Assembly (NCBI GenBank): GCA_947561585.1
Contig: CANNZV010001052.1
Location: 1-64,000, forward strand
DNA length: 64,000 bases
From: Caprella mutica
Taxonomy: Eukaryota > Arthropoda > Malacostraca > Amphipoda > Caprellidae
Direction: 5' to 3'
The notes under the pieces were generated by a model. That model was not told the DNA's origin. It saw nothing but the letters and a program-made list of their open reading frames with translations, and did not search any database. Position 1 is the stretch's first letter. Each line of letters opens with the position of its first letter. Both the position numbers and the translations under genes were made by a program. Of the stretch, positions 34,640-44,658 are shown in pieces.

Positions 34640-35345
34640 GATGAATATTATAAACTATACTCTCAATCATTTCCCATAGAAAGAAGTCAGAAGGTGTAAG
34701 AGTATTAAATCAAGGTGGCCACTTAATGTTCATGTCGCCATCAGAACCTTTTCCTAATTCACCTGTTTGGAAATATGCCACTGCCTAACAGTTCTTGTCA
34801 ATGTAGATGGAGCTCCATATCTTGCATGTAGGCAACTTTTTCTGAATCTGGTAAAATTGAAAAAGCAGGAAAAAAGTCCAGACTGTAATAAATCGAGATA
34901 GTTATTACCATTCAAATTGATATTCTTAAAAAAGATGACCAAAAGCTCTTCCATTCCGTATATGATCGTCCACACGGTTGATTGAGGTGAATAAAGTGAC
35001 TTCTCTGCTGTCCAGTGAGAGTAAGTACATATATAGCGAATCTTTAACGAAAGTAATTGTGAGTGTTTAATCCACCGTGGATATGGAAATGTATTTCATC
35101 AGAAAACATTAGGTGCTGAAGGAGATCCCATGAATGAAAATCTTGTCTGATGTTTCTGCAGAAAATGTCGTTCTTTTGCAATATTATTGAGTTTAGAATT
35201 GTGGAATTTATGTTTCTTCAAAATTCGTTGAACTGATCCATGAGTAGTCAAAGAGAGGTTTTGGGATAATCTTTGAGATAATTGATGATAGTTTCTGCAT
35301 CAAAACAGTTGCATGATTTGAGTTTTTGACTGTTCCGATGGTATT
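34640..35345 (-). pseudogene. Dead mariner/IS630-superfamily transposase
   Basis: Read on the minus strand from about 35345: THGSVQRILKKHKFH (HTH side), then WDLLQHLMFSDEIHFHIHG with the first Asp-containing FSDE block, NTHNYF, and an open frame (34975-34754) carrying NGNNYLDLLQSG and RYGAPSTLTRTVRQW, which matches the QDGAPpH block with the acidic residue lost. The last block near 34665 is TPSDFFLWEMIESIVYNIHP, the equivalent of the DLTPxDFFLWGxxKxxVY motif of this transposase family. Frameshifts and stops are frequent. It sits in Vg intron 1 in antisense orientation. Confidence 0.85.
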
Positions 35346-35352
35346 GAACTGT

Positions 35353-35556
35353 TTAAGGCTGCTTCACACATGACAGGGATCCGTCCGAGATGTCACCGGT
35401 CCGTTTCCTCTCAGTGATTCAGTGTCAGTGAAAAAATGTATCGTTACTTTAATTTCAACGGACACATTCACACAGTACCGGCTCCTCGTAGTAATAAAAA
35501 ATCACTGACCGGTGACGTCCCGGACGGATCACTGACATGTGTAGTCTTACTATAGA
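35353..35556. mobile_element. Hairpin MITE
   Basis: Outer arms read AAGGCTGCTTCACACATGAC and, from the right on the reverse strand, TAAGACTACACATGTCAGTG. Inner parts match as GATCCGTCCGAGATGTCACC and GATCCGTCCGGGACGTCACC. It is about 200 bp, with a TTA or TAA-like trinucleotide at each edge, which would suit a PIF/Harbinger MITE; the class is inference. It abuts the mariner relic. Confidence 0.8.
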
Positions 35557-36026
35557 TTATAGAGGGAAGAGTTACTTTTCTATCCAAGCTCTCAGAGTAG
35601 TCACGATATAGTTTCAGACTCTGTGTACCATAACACACAAATGTCTCTTCTTAAATAGTGTACGACATCCCAAAAAAAACATTGAATGTGTTATTTCAGC
35701 ATTCTTTATTCCATATATATTTGATTGCAACATAGTATACATATATAATAAACACAATTCTAAAATTTTGTGATTGTTCTAAAACCAATCGAATTAGAGT
35801 CAAACAAATAATAGGAAGTTCAACTTTAGATAGACTGTGATTGCATTCACTGTATTGGGGTTAACTAATGACTAAGGCATTGGGACTATAATGTTTTAAA
35901 GTGTTTGTGGTATTTGAAAGATGTGCAGCAAATGAGTTCAGCCATTGGGCAAAATCAATGGGAAGTTAGTCAATGGAACTGCCAACGAAATGAGAAAAGT
36001 TAGGCACTGCGACCTGAATACGGGAC

Positions 36027-38168
36027 TGTGAATGAGACTGTGAATGAGACTGTGAATGGGACTGTGAATGAGACTGTGAATGAGACTGTGAATGGGACTG
36101 TGAATGGGACTGTGAATAAGACTGTGAATGAGACTGTGAATGAGACTGTGAATGAGATTGTGAATGAGACTGTGAATGAGACTGTGAATGAGACTGTGAA
36201 TGAGACTGTGAATGGGACTGTGAATAAGACTGTGAATGAGACTGTGAATGAGACTGTGAATGAGACTGTGAATGAGACTGTGAATGAGACTGTGAATGGG
36301 ACTGTGAATAAGACTGTGAATGAGATTGTGAATGAGACTGTGAATGAGATTGTGAATGAGACTGTGAATGGGACTGTGAATGAGACTGTGAATGAGACTG
36401 TGAATGAGACTGTGAATGAGACTGTGAATGAGATTGTGAATGAGACTGTGAATGAGATTGTGAATGAGACTGTGAATGAGACTGTGAATGAGATTGTGAA
36501 TGAGATTGTGAATGAGACTGTGAATGAGACTGTGAATGAGACTGTGAATGAGACTGTGAATAAGACTGTGAATGAGACTGTGAATGAGACTGTGAATGAG
36601 ACTGTGAATGAGACTGTGAATCGGACTGTGAATGAGACTGTGAATAAGACTGTGAATGAGACTGTGAATGAGACTGTGAATGAGACTGTGAATGAGACTG
36701 TGAATGAGACTGTGAATGGGACTGTGAATAAGACTGTGAATGAGATTGTGAATGAGACTGTGAATGAGATTGTGAATGAGACTGTGAATGGGACTGTGAA
36801 TGAGACTGTGAATGAGACTGTGAATGAGACTGTGAATGAGACTATGAATGAGACTGTGAATGGGACTGTGAATAAGACTGTGAATCAGATTGCGAATGAG
36901 ACTGTGAATGAGATTGTGAATGAGACTGTGAATGAGACTGTGAATGAGATTGTGAATGAGATTGTGAATGAGACTGTGAATGAGACTGCGAATGAGACTG
37001 TGAATGAGACTGTGAATGAGACTGTGAATGAGACTGTGAATGAGACTGTGAATGAGACTGTGAATAGGACTGTGAATGAGACTGTGAATGAGACTGTGAA
37101 TGGGACTGTGAATGAGACTGTGAATGGGACTGCGAATGAGACTGTGAATGGGACTGTGAATGAGACTGTGAATGAGACTGTGAATGAGACTGTGAATGAG
37201 ACTGTGAATGAGACTGTGAATGAGACTGTGAATCGGACTGTGAATGAGACTGTGAATGGGACTGTGAATGAAACTGTGAATGGGACTGTGAATGAGACTG
37301 TGAATGGGACTGTGAATGAGACTGTGAATGAGACTGTGAATCGGACTGTGAATGAGACTGTGAATGAGACTGTGAATGAGACTGTGAATCGGACTGTGAA
37401 TGAGACTGTGAATGGGACTGTGAATGAGACTGTGAATGAGACTGTGAATGAGACTGTGAATGAGACTGTGAATGAGACTGTGAATGAGACTGTGAATCGG
37501 ACTGTGAATGAGACTGTGAATGAGACTGTGAATGAGACTGTGAATGAGACTGTGAATCTGACTGTGAATGAGACTGTGAATGGGACTGTGAATGAGACTG
37601 TGAATGGGACTGTGAATGAGACTGTGAATGAGACTGTGAATGAGACTGTGAATGGGACTGTGAATGAGACTGTGAATGAGACTGTAATTGAGACTGTGAA
37701 TGGGACTGTGAATGAGACTGTGAATGAGACTGTGAATGAGACTGTGATTGAGACTGTGATTGAGACTGTGAATGGGACTGTGAATGAGACTGTGAATGAG
37801 ACTGTGAATGAGACTGTGAATGGGACTGTGAATGAGACTGTGAATGAGACTGTGAATGGGACTGTGAATGAGACTGTGAATGAGACTGTGAATCGGACTG
37901 TGAATGAGACTGTGAATGAGACTGTGAATGAGACTGTGATTGAGACTGTGATTGAGACTGTGAATGGGACTGTGAATGGGACTGTGAATGGGACTGTGAA
38001 TGAGACTGTGAATGAGACTGTAATTGAGACTGTGAATGGGACTGTGAATGAGACTGTGAATGAGACTGTGATTGAGACTGTGATTGAGACTGTGAATGGG
38101 ACTGTGAATGAGACTGTGAATGAGACTGTGAATGAGACTGTGAATGAGACTGTGATTGAGACAGTATA
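36027..38168. repeat. 12-bp tandem array (GAGACTGTGAAT), about 178 units
   Basis: This is 2.14 kb of nearly perfect 12-mers in Vg intron 1. Because 12 is a multiple of three and no stop arises in the unit, the + strand stays open for 713 codons (repeat of V-N-E-T) and the minus strand for 453 codons (F-T-V-S). These are not genes: no conserved context, no splice sites, inside an intron. Variants (GGG, AAG, CGG for GAG; ATT for AAT; ATT for ACT) are patterned. Lines beginning 36301 and 36721 are identical over at least 120 bp, showing a 420-bp higher-order duplication. Confidence 0.97.
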
Positions 38169-38264
38169 AAAAATGTTTGTTGTGTTAAAATTATTCAATA
38201 ATTTTAATATTATCTGTAATTTTAATATATTCTCTTCTACATTCAATATACCTATTCTTTCTTG

Positions 38265-38400
38265 ATCTTCTATTGCCCTACCATAACTGAATCTGGTAAT
38301 TTTCTATGGTCCCACCATAACTTTCTCTCTTAATCTTCTATTGCCCCACCATAACTTTCTCTCTTAATCTTCTATTGCCCCACCATAACATTCTCTCTGT
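38265..38400. repeat. 34-bp satellite monomers (three to four)
   Basis: Units of CTTCTATTGCCCCACC plus ATAACTTTCTCTCTTAAT stand in tandem between the 12-bp and 15-bp arrays. The unit is homologous to the 35-bp array at 51.1 kb and to single copies at 20.25 and 60.62 kb. Confidence 0.85.
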
Positions 38401-38405
38401 ATAAT

Positions 38406-38776
38406 ATCATGAAAAATACTACTTAATAAAATACTGCTTAATAAAATACTACTTAATAAAATACTATTTAATAAAATACTACTTAATAAAATACTACTTA
38501 ATAAAATACTACTTAATAAAATACTACTTAATAAAATACTACTTAATAAAATACTACTTAATAAAATACTATTTAATAAAATACTACTTAATAAAATACT
38601 ACTTAATAAAATACTACTTAATAAAATACTACTTAATAAAATACTATTTAATAAAATACTACTTAATAAAATACTGCTTAATAAAATACTGCTTAATAAA
38701 ATACTACCTAATAAAATACTACCTAATAAAATACTACCTAATAAATTACTACCTAATAAAATACTACCTAATAAAG
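38406..38776. repeat. 15-bp tandem array (ACTACTTAATAAAAT)
   Basis: About 24 units; the last ones shift from ACTTAAT to ACCTAAT, showing a gradient of variants along the array. Confidence 0.95.
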
Positions 38777-39629
38777 TTTAACACTAATTGCTTTATCGAA
38801 ATGAACTGAACTCATTTTCTATTTCATTGAATTTTTATTCATTGGAATTTTATTGCGTATTTCGACTAAGTGCAAGTCACGATGACCCGCCCTTAATACA
38901 CACGCTCCGCCTACTTGAAAGGAGGGGACAAAAGAACAATGATAACAATAAGCATAACAAAAATATAAGGCATGGTTTTCACCAAATGAATTATTAAATA
39001 TTAGTTTTTAAAATGTGAATTAAATGATAGCATGGTTATTAACATTATTATCATTAATGTGTAATAATGAGACAATAATAACCTATCAATGAAAAAATAG
39101 ATTTAAAATCAATTCGTAATAAGAAATGAGAATTAATCACAGTTCAATATAATTACTTCAAGAAGAACAAATTCCACTCCTTATTTGGTTTATTCATATT
39201 AACGATATTATCACTATAATCTAACTATAAATAGGTAAATAGTCTGACTTTTTTTTATATGTCTATACAATAAGTGTTTTTTCTTTTTATGTTTGTAACT
39301 AACTCATCAATTTTGTCGTAATGTGTCACTTTGACACACAGAAAAGTGTATTATGGTATAACACATTTGGGTGCGTATACACCTATACAATAATCAGTGA
39401 ATTGACTATGTGTACAATTATGTCGATTATAATGATCATATTATATCCATTCTGTACTTGTTCTATTATATTTATTTTCTTATACATCTATTCTTTTTTA
39501 TCCATTGACCAATTTATTTGTTCATTCATTATATTTTCACCTGTCTATCGAAAATTATGAAGTTAATCAATTGATTACTCCTACAGTGCTTCATTTTATT
39601 ATACCATCGCAGATATATACTCTTGTTTA

Positions 39630-39835
39630 GCTGGGCAATTTTCCCCCTGTTTTCCCCTATTTTAGGGTAAAATAATGTTAAATGGGATATTTCTTCTCTT
39701 ATTTTCCCCTATTTTAGGGTAAAATATTGTTAAAGGGAAAAATCTTTCCTTGTATCCCCTATTTTTAGGGTAAAATAATGTTAAATGGGCAATTTCTTTC
39801 CTTGTTTCCACTACATTTAGGGTAAATAATGCTAA
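39630..39835. repeat. Tandem repeat of about 60 bp (four units)
   Basis: The unit contains TTTTCCCCTATTTTAGGG, TAAAATAATGTTAAA and GGGCAATTTCTT-like words. Four degenerate copies. Confidence 0.8.
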
Positions 39836-40837
39836 AATAGTCCCTATAAAGCGATCAGCTGACGCCTAAGCTAGGAATCTAAGCAACATTTTTAGAAGCA
39901 CTTCAGGAAGCTAAGGAATTTACTACAAAAATGTCACGATCATTGAAGTATGCCCATGCATGTATCCCTAACGTTTGCGGGGGATGGAAACGTTAATCGT
40001 AGAGAAAAGCATGTGAGTAAACGTTTGTAAAACGTTTGCAAAGATGAAGCTGATTATAATTGATTATTTAAGGTATTAAATTTAGTTGAAATTTATGCTT
40101 CATTATATGAAGATATGCTTCGGAGATTTACATATTGTAGAGATTTATTCATTATAAAGTAATTTAAAAAATTAGAACTATTTCATTTGGTATAAATAAG
40201 TAAATAGAAAGAATTCAATAATTATTAAAACAATCATCGTAAGATAATTCAAAACCATTCACATCTCAAATTATTTCGAAGTATTGTAATTTAAAACCTA
40301 TCAATTAAACTGTAATTATCATGTAATGAAGTGATAGTTAGATTAGAGTAAATATTAGTATACCTACATCGAGCAAACCGGCATACTTCTATGGAAGGAA
40401 TTTCACCAAAAATGTTAGATTTTTCTGGAATGTTGCTGCTGATTCTTGACTAGATAAGTTAAACGTTAGTTTAGAAAAACGTTAGGAATTATAAAAAAAC
40501 AAACGTTTGAAATTGGCAGCATGCGTGTTTATATATTTTCTTGGATATTTATATATAAGATCTATATACATCATGAAGAGAATATTTAATATGGTATATT
40601 GTTGATGCAATATTGTAGAAGACCTATTTTTAAATATAGATATAGTATTTTAGACTAAACATATTCACCATATCGACATATTAATGATTGTGTACATTTA
40701 ATTGGCAATGCAAACATTGCTCAGTTTAATTAGTAAATTCTTATATCTTTTTTTCTTGTTGTCCCCAGAGCGAGCAATAAACATCCCATGCCTGTCTCTG
40801 AATTTAATAACACGAAAAGAAAATCAATAGGCAAAAA

Positions 40838-40965
40838 TAGGGAACTCGTAATGGTGGGATGTGATGCGGAAAATAGGGAAGAAAATAGCGAACTGAAAAT
40901 AGGGAACAGAAAATAGCGAACTGAAAATAGGGAGCAGAGAATAGGGAAGTGAAAATAGAGAACAA
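40838..40965. repeat. Degenerate 13-15 bp array (GAAAATAGGGAACA)
   Basis: Eight to nine units alternate GGGAACAGAAAATA and GCGAACTGAAAATA forms. It resembles the one-sided end arrays of the iterated-end elements but no matching opposite end was found. Confidence 0.7.
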
Positions 40966-41589
40966 TTTTGATATTTGAACGTGTTTAGAAATCAAACCTT
41001 ATTTAACTAGATTAAAATGATTTAACAAGTTATAATGATTAGCAGGTTTATAAATGTTCAAAAAGTCGAGATTAATTTTGAAAGAGTTATTATTTTGCTC
41101 AAATTATCACCCCCATAAATATCTTACTTAAATTTTATTTGTCTGTCTGTACGTGGTCTGTCACGCTTTTATTAATATTCATATATTAGTGCATGAATAT
41201 TAATTGAAAACTAATTATTCTTATAAATATATGACCGAACTAAATGATTGCGTTACCTGAATTATAAATTATTTAAAATTTGTAGTGTTATTTTTCCAAA
41301 GTACTATTCGCAACCTGTCATTAAATTTATAAACGCTGAGTCTATGTTATAATATTATCGCCATTATTCAATTAATAGATTTAGTTAAATCTGATGGCAC
41401 GGACCAGAAGTGTGGATAGATAAAATACACACATTATTCTTTACGGGCAAGTACACTAGTATGTAATAAACTATTATATCTATTTAATTTATACGTGACT
41501 TAATTGCCAACACACCTCTCTGTTCATAATCTATATAATGTAATATGAGTATTAATTATTTCATTCGGCATAAGCTGAAAATGATCGAC

Positions 41590-41772
41590 AAATGAGTATT
41601 ACCCCCACTTTATATAACCCCCCCCCCCCCCCTCCCCACCCGTTATATTGACATAACAGACAGCCATTTTAGTTATGTCACACCCCCTGTGACTTCACCC
41701 CTCGCTATTACTCTACACTAAACAGTAATGACTTCATCACTCTAAATAAAGGGGGGGGGGGGGTATCGTACA
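41590..41772. repeat. Poly-C and poly-G runs facing each other
   Basis: A C run (from 41620) and a G run (about 41751-41763) lie 130 bp apart, with CTTTATATAACCCCCC versus CTCTAAATAAAGGGGGG giving a weak inverted repeat. Probably a decayed MITE whose ends hold homopolymers. Assembly length of the runs may be unreliable. Confidence 0.5.
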
Positions 41773-41850
41773 CATGTATATATTGTATATTATGCGTATA
41801 TTATATATTATAATGTTCAGTACCTATGTATATTATATATCGTGAATTGA

Positions 41851-42391
41851 CATTTCGTCCACGAAATGCCTTATTTTGTATTATATTTATAATGTATATA
41901 TGTTATTTTTTATATATTATGCTTTACTAAAGTAGAACATATTCTGCGATATAAAAATCTCTGCCTTGATTCTTATTGCAATCTTCTTCTCCTGCTCCTG
42001 CTGACCGGCAACAGGAGCTGACCGTGTTATCAGACTGTTCAATATTTCCAGACTCATATAAACCATATATAATAATTATTATTTAACTCTATTGTAATTA
42101 TTTTCTTTTCTTTCTTACGTTTCCACACTTTTATTATTGTTAGTACCTACCCTGTTATTTCAGTTCCATATTTTGTATACTCATTACTCATTAACCAATG
42201 CAAAATATTAAAGGATGTAAATAACAGTCAACCCGTTTCGCATATCTAATTTTAAAACAGTAATCGATAGGTAAACATTTTTTATATATTAACACCTGAC
42301 AAGTAATGTGTCTTAGTGAGAAATAATGTGTGAGATATATCCCATATATACATTGAAATACAAAATAAAGCAATTCGTGGACGAATTGTCC
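41851..42391. mobile_element. Iterated-end family A, second copy (reverse orientation)
   Basis: The left end is GACATTTCGTCCACGAAATG with CCTTATTTTGTATTATA; the right end on the reverse strand is GGACAATTCGTCCACGAATT with GCTTTATTTTGTATTT. The interior matches element A1 inverted: CCTGTTATTTCAGTTCCAT (42150) equals the complement of ATGGAACTGAAATAACAGG near 7443 and 7846, and the AAGAAGATTGCAATAAGAAT complement near 41975 matches 8415. It has only one or two end units, so the array length varies between copies. It lies in Vg intron 1. Confidence 0.85.
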
Positions 42392-42482
42392 GTATAGTCT
42401 ACTTTTATATTGCAGAATAAATATAAAAATATAATATAATGTATACACATTATAAATATATAATACAAAATAAAGCATTTCT
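42392..42482. mobile_element. End fragment of iterated-end family A
   Basis: CTACTTTTATATTGCAGAAT to ATACAAAATAAAGCATTTC matches 8466-8552 of element A1 in direct orientation. It abuts the copy at 41851-42391. Confidence 0.75.
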
Positions 42483-42626
42483 TATAAAGATTTCAATGAA
42501 TTCTTTTTTTGTAAGTAACACAATATTTCTCAAATTGGAATATCATTACCTTCACAGAATGTGGGAAGGTCATATTTTAGCATTCGTTTTTTATTTATTT
42601 ATCATCTTGTTATTCGCTTAACTGAA

Positions 42627-42880
42627 AAAGTGTTGAACCAAATTGCCTGAAATTTGGTGAAACGATTGGTCCATGCCCAGTGACCTGCTGGAAGAATTTT
42701 GGGAGCGACCTGGTCAAAGGTCAAGGTCATGGTCATTCATAACTCAAAAAGAATTGCACCATATTGCATGAAACTTGGTGGGTCGATTGGTCACTATCCA
42801 GTCACCAGTTTATTAGATTTTGGGTAGCAAACAGATAAGCGGTGGCGAAGGTATGCGCTCTACCGAGTACACGTAATCTA
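42627..42880. repeat. Dispersed repeat directly upstream of Vg exon 2
   Basis: Two tandem diverged halves each contain TTGC-TGAAA-TTGGTG, CGATTGGTC and CCAGT-ACC blocks, and the first also GGTCAAAGGTCAAGGTCA. The segment ends GGCGAAGGTATGCGCTCTAC, about 65 bp before exon 2. From memory this style of sequence is a common dispersed repeat in marine molluscs; I could not verify this. Confidence 0.55.
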
Positions 42881-42927
42881 GTTTTGTGTGTTATATTTGT
42901 TAACATTTCCCCCTGCTTCTTCTCCAG

Positions 42928-43113
42928 AAACTGTGTAGCGAGAGGCAGACCCCAGTGACCCCCATTCCCCCCACTCACAACCCCTACCACGCAGCTTTCC
43001 ACCACCACCACCATCACCACCTCCTCAACCAGCACCACCTGCACCACCACCACAACAACAACCTCAACCAACACAATAACAATAACAATGCGGACCAGAC
43101 TCCGCACCCTAAT
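42928..43113 (+). CDS. vg: Vestigial-like (Vg/VGLL) cofactor, coding exon 2
   Basis: Sixty-two codons continue the Vg frame: KLCSERQTPVTPIPPTHNPY, followed by a His-rich and Asn-rich stretch (seven-His run, then LLNQ, HHLHHHH and NNNLNQHNNNNN) ending ADQTPHPN. His-rich tracts are known in VGLL2 and VGLL3. The acceptor is a pyrimidine-rich CTTCTTCTCCAG and the donor is AAT before GTGAGT. Both ends are phase 0, so the exon could be skipped without shifting frame; whether it is skipped is unknown. It links exon 1 to the TDU exon and has no domain of its own. The antisense frame at 42802-43107 is a shadow. Confidence 0.85.
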
Positions 43114-43205
43114 GTGAGTATAATGAGAAATAGGCCTATGACCATTGTTTTTTATTTTAAAATATATTAAGTTCCTCTGAATTATTTTTAATTTATATAG
43201 TAGAT

Positions 43206-43898
43206 TCGTAGAACTGCTCTATATTAAAATACTCTATAGTGAATATAGTGTCCTGAGTAAAGTAGTAGCTTCTATAGTGAACAAATTTGTGTGCCATATC
43301 CCAAGCAACCATGATACATTGTGCCAACATGGGCACTAGATGGTTAGATGGGCAAGAGATGGCAGACTGAAAAGTAGCCTAGAAATTACATGGGGATAAT
43401 GTGGTTTTCCATTCTCATGGAATGTTACCTTGGGAGAAAGTTGGTTCAATGTGGCGAATCCATCCCATTGAATTGTCACATTGGCCCAACCTGATTAATA
43501 TATAGCCTATCAACATTATATGACTGAAACTTGATTAATATATTCTAAAGATTATCTTCTGTAATAGGGAGGATTTAATGATTCGCAATTAATAAAATGT
43601 CTTCAAGTTAATATAAAACCATTAATCGTTATTAAACTATATCCTCGGCAACATCTTGGGCCAAGATATGTACTTTCAACATAGCCCATAAACTGTCACC
43701 ATGTTGACCCACTTTGCAAATAACCACATGGGCCCCATTAACTTTGGTTGCTCGGGATAGGTACCATGTTAGCTTTTAGAAACTAATAGCCATTTAGGGC
43801 AGACTAAAGAAAATCTGTTCACTATAGAGGCTACTTCCTTACTCAGGACTTTACATTCACTATCACTATACAGGATTACACTATAGAGGAGTTCTACC
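43206..43898. mobile_element. Pogo-like MITE in Vg intron 2, split by a nested insertion
   Basis: The left part contains GTAGAACTGCTCTATA, CTATAGTGAA, GTCCTGAGTAAAGTAGTAGC and TCTATAGTGAAC. The right part holds their complements (GTTCACTATAGAGGCTAC, TTACTCAGGACT, TACACTATAGAGGAGTTCTAC). The same blocks occur at 63797-64000. CAGTAGAAC-like ends are typical of pogo/Tigger-derived MITEs. It is split by 43298-43758. Confidence 0.8.
43298..43758. mobile_element. Nested element with ATCCCAAGCAACC ends
   Basis: The inverted termini are ATCCCAAGCAACC on the left and ATCCCGAGCAACC from the right. The interior has repeated GGGCCAA, CATGGGCAC and TTGGCCCAA words. It is 461 bp and sits in the middle of the pogo-like MITE, so it is the younger insertion. 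No coding sequence; class unknown. Confidence 0.8.
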
Positions 43899-43948
43899 AT
43901 GTTCTTTTTACCCCATTCCCTAACATTACCCCCAATCTCTCCCCCCAG

Positions 43949-44066
43949 GACATACGGTACATCTCCGCTAACTGTGTGGTGGTGACACACTATCGGGGGG
44001 ACACTGCCTCGGTGGTGGATGAGCATTTCACCCGGGCCCTAACCCCCTGTGACAAACCCCAAAAAG
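43949..44066 (+). CDS. vg: Vestigial-like (Vg/VGLL) cofactor, coding exon 3 with TDU domain
   Basis: This exon encodes the TEAD-binding TDU (Vg domain), residues 191-229 of the assembled exons. The sequence starts DIRYISANCVVVTHYRGD and continues TASVVDEHFTRAL. The VDEHF core (residues 213-217) is the conserved V-x-x-H-F contact of the TDU helix, and C-V-V-x-T-H-Y-x-G-D is the preceding strand. NCVV-THY is the arthropod Vg type; vertebrate VGLL2/3 have CVLFTYFQGD. The third V replaces the F usual at this place. The acceptor is CCCCCCAG (phase 0) and the donor is AAAAG before GTAAGT (phase 1). The downstream exon with the FPPSFWNS-like block of this family was not found in the window, so the gene is incomplete here. 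Confidence 0.93.
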
Positions 44067-44430
44067 GTAAGTTTAGAAATATTGATATTGCAATCAACTC
44101 ATCGATGTTTTTTGAGTCATAATATTCTACACCCAGAAAAAGAATCTGTTGTTTATGCAGATATGCATTTAATCGGTGTATTTGTATAAACAGAAGAAAA
44201 CACAAACGTACTCTATATTTTTATCTTAAAGTCATTTAAAGAACAATATTTTATAGACGATTACTTTTTACACTATTTTATATCCAATTATTTACACTCA
44301 TTTATATACATGTATTTATTTACGATTTTATTTACACTTATTTTACATGTAATTACCATTATTTATAATGAATTATTTAACATTTTTTTATGAACATTTT
44401 AAGGATTTACATTTTTTCGTAGATTCAGAC

Positions 44431-44658
44431 TAGGGTAAGTTCTTAATTATCGGTCAGGTCCACATTTTCGGACACGTAAGAAAAACGATATAATAATAAT
44501 TATTTAATTTTTATTTTAATTGGTATCCATGATACCTGCAAGTATCATGGATACCAATTAAAATTAAAATTAAAATTGAAATTAAATAATTATTATTATA
44601 TCGTTTTTCTTACGTGTCCGAAAATGTGGAACTGACCGATAATTAAGAACTTACCCTA
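44431..44658. mobile_element. Hairpin MITE, GGGTAAGTT family (copy 3)
   Basis: A near-perfect palindrome of 228 bp. The ends are TAGGGTAAGTTCTTAATTAT, followed by CGGTCAGGTCCACATTTTCG, with exact or near-exact complements on the right. The centre is TGGTATCCATGATACCTGC and its mirror. High arm identity suggests a young copy. It starts about 365 bp after exon 3. Confidence 0.92.

Larger units (their letters stand above)
31135..42927 (+). other. Vg intron 1 (about 11.8 kb)
   Basis: The donor is GTGAGA at 31135 and the acceptor is CTTCTTCTCCAG ending at 42927. Both join complete codons. The intron holds hairpin MITEs, a dead mariner-type transposase, a 2.1 kb 12-bp array, two smaller arrays and a copy of iterated-end family A, all annotated separately. 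Stretches not listed are AT-rich with nothing recognised: 31920-32860, 33440-34190, 35560-36020, 38780-39630, 39840-40835 and 40970-41590. Confidence 0.85.
43114..43948 (+). other. Vg intron 2 (835 bp)
   Basis: The donor is GTGAGT at 43114 and the acceptor CCCCCCAG ends at 43948. Most of the intron (43206-43898) is a pogo-like MITE with another element inside it. Confidence 0.85.

Noticed and set aside
36028..38169. 713-codon + strand open frame and the 453-codon minus-strand frame
   Set aside because: Both are products of a stop-free 12-bp tandem repeat inside an intron; no start context, domain or splice support.
42802..43107. 101-codon minus-strand frame rich in Val
   Set aside because: It is the antisense of the His/Asn-rich Vg exon 2.
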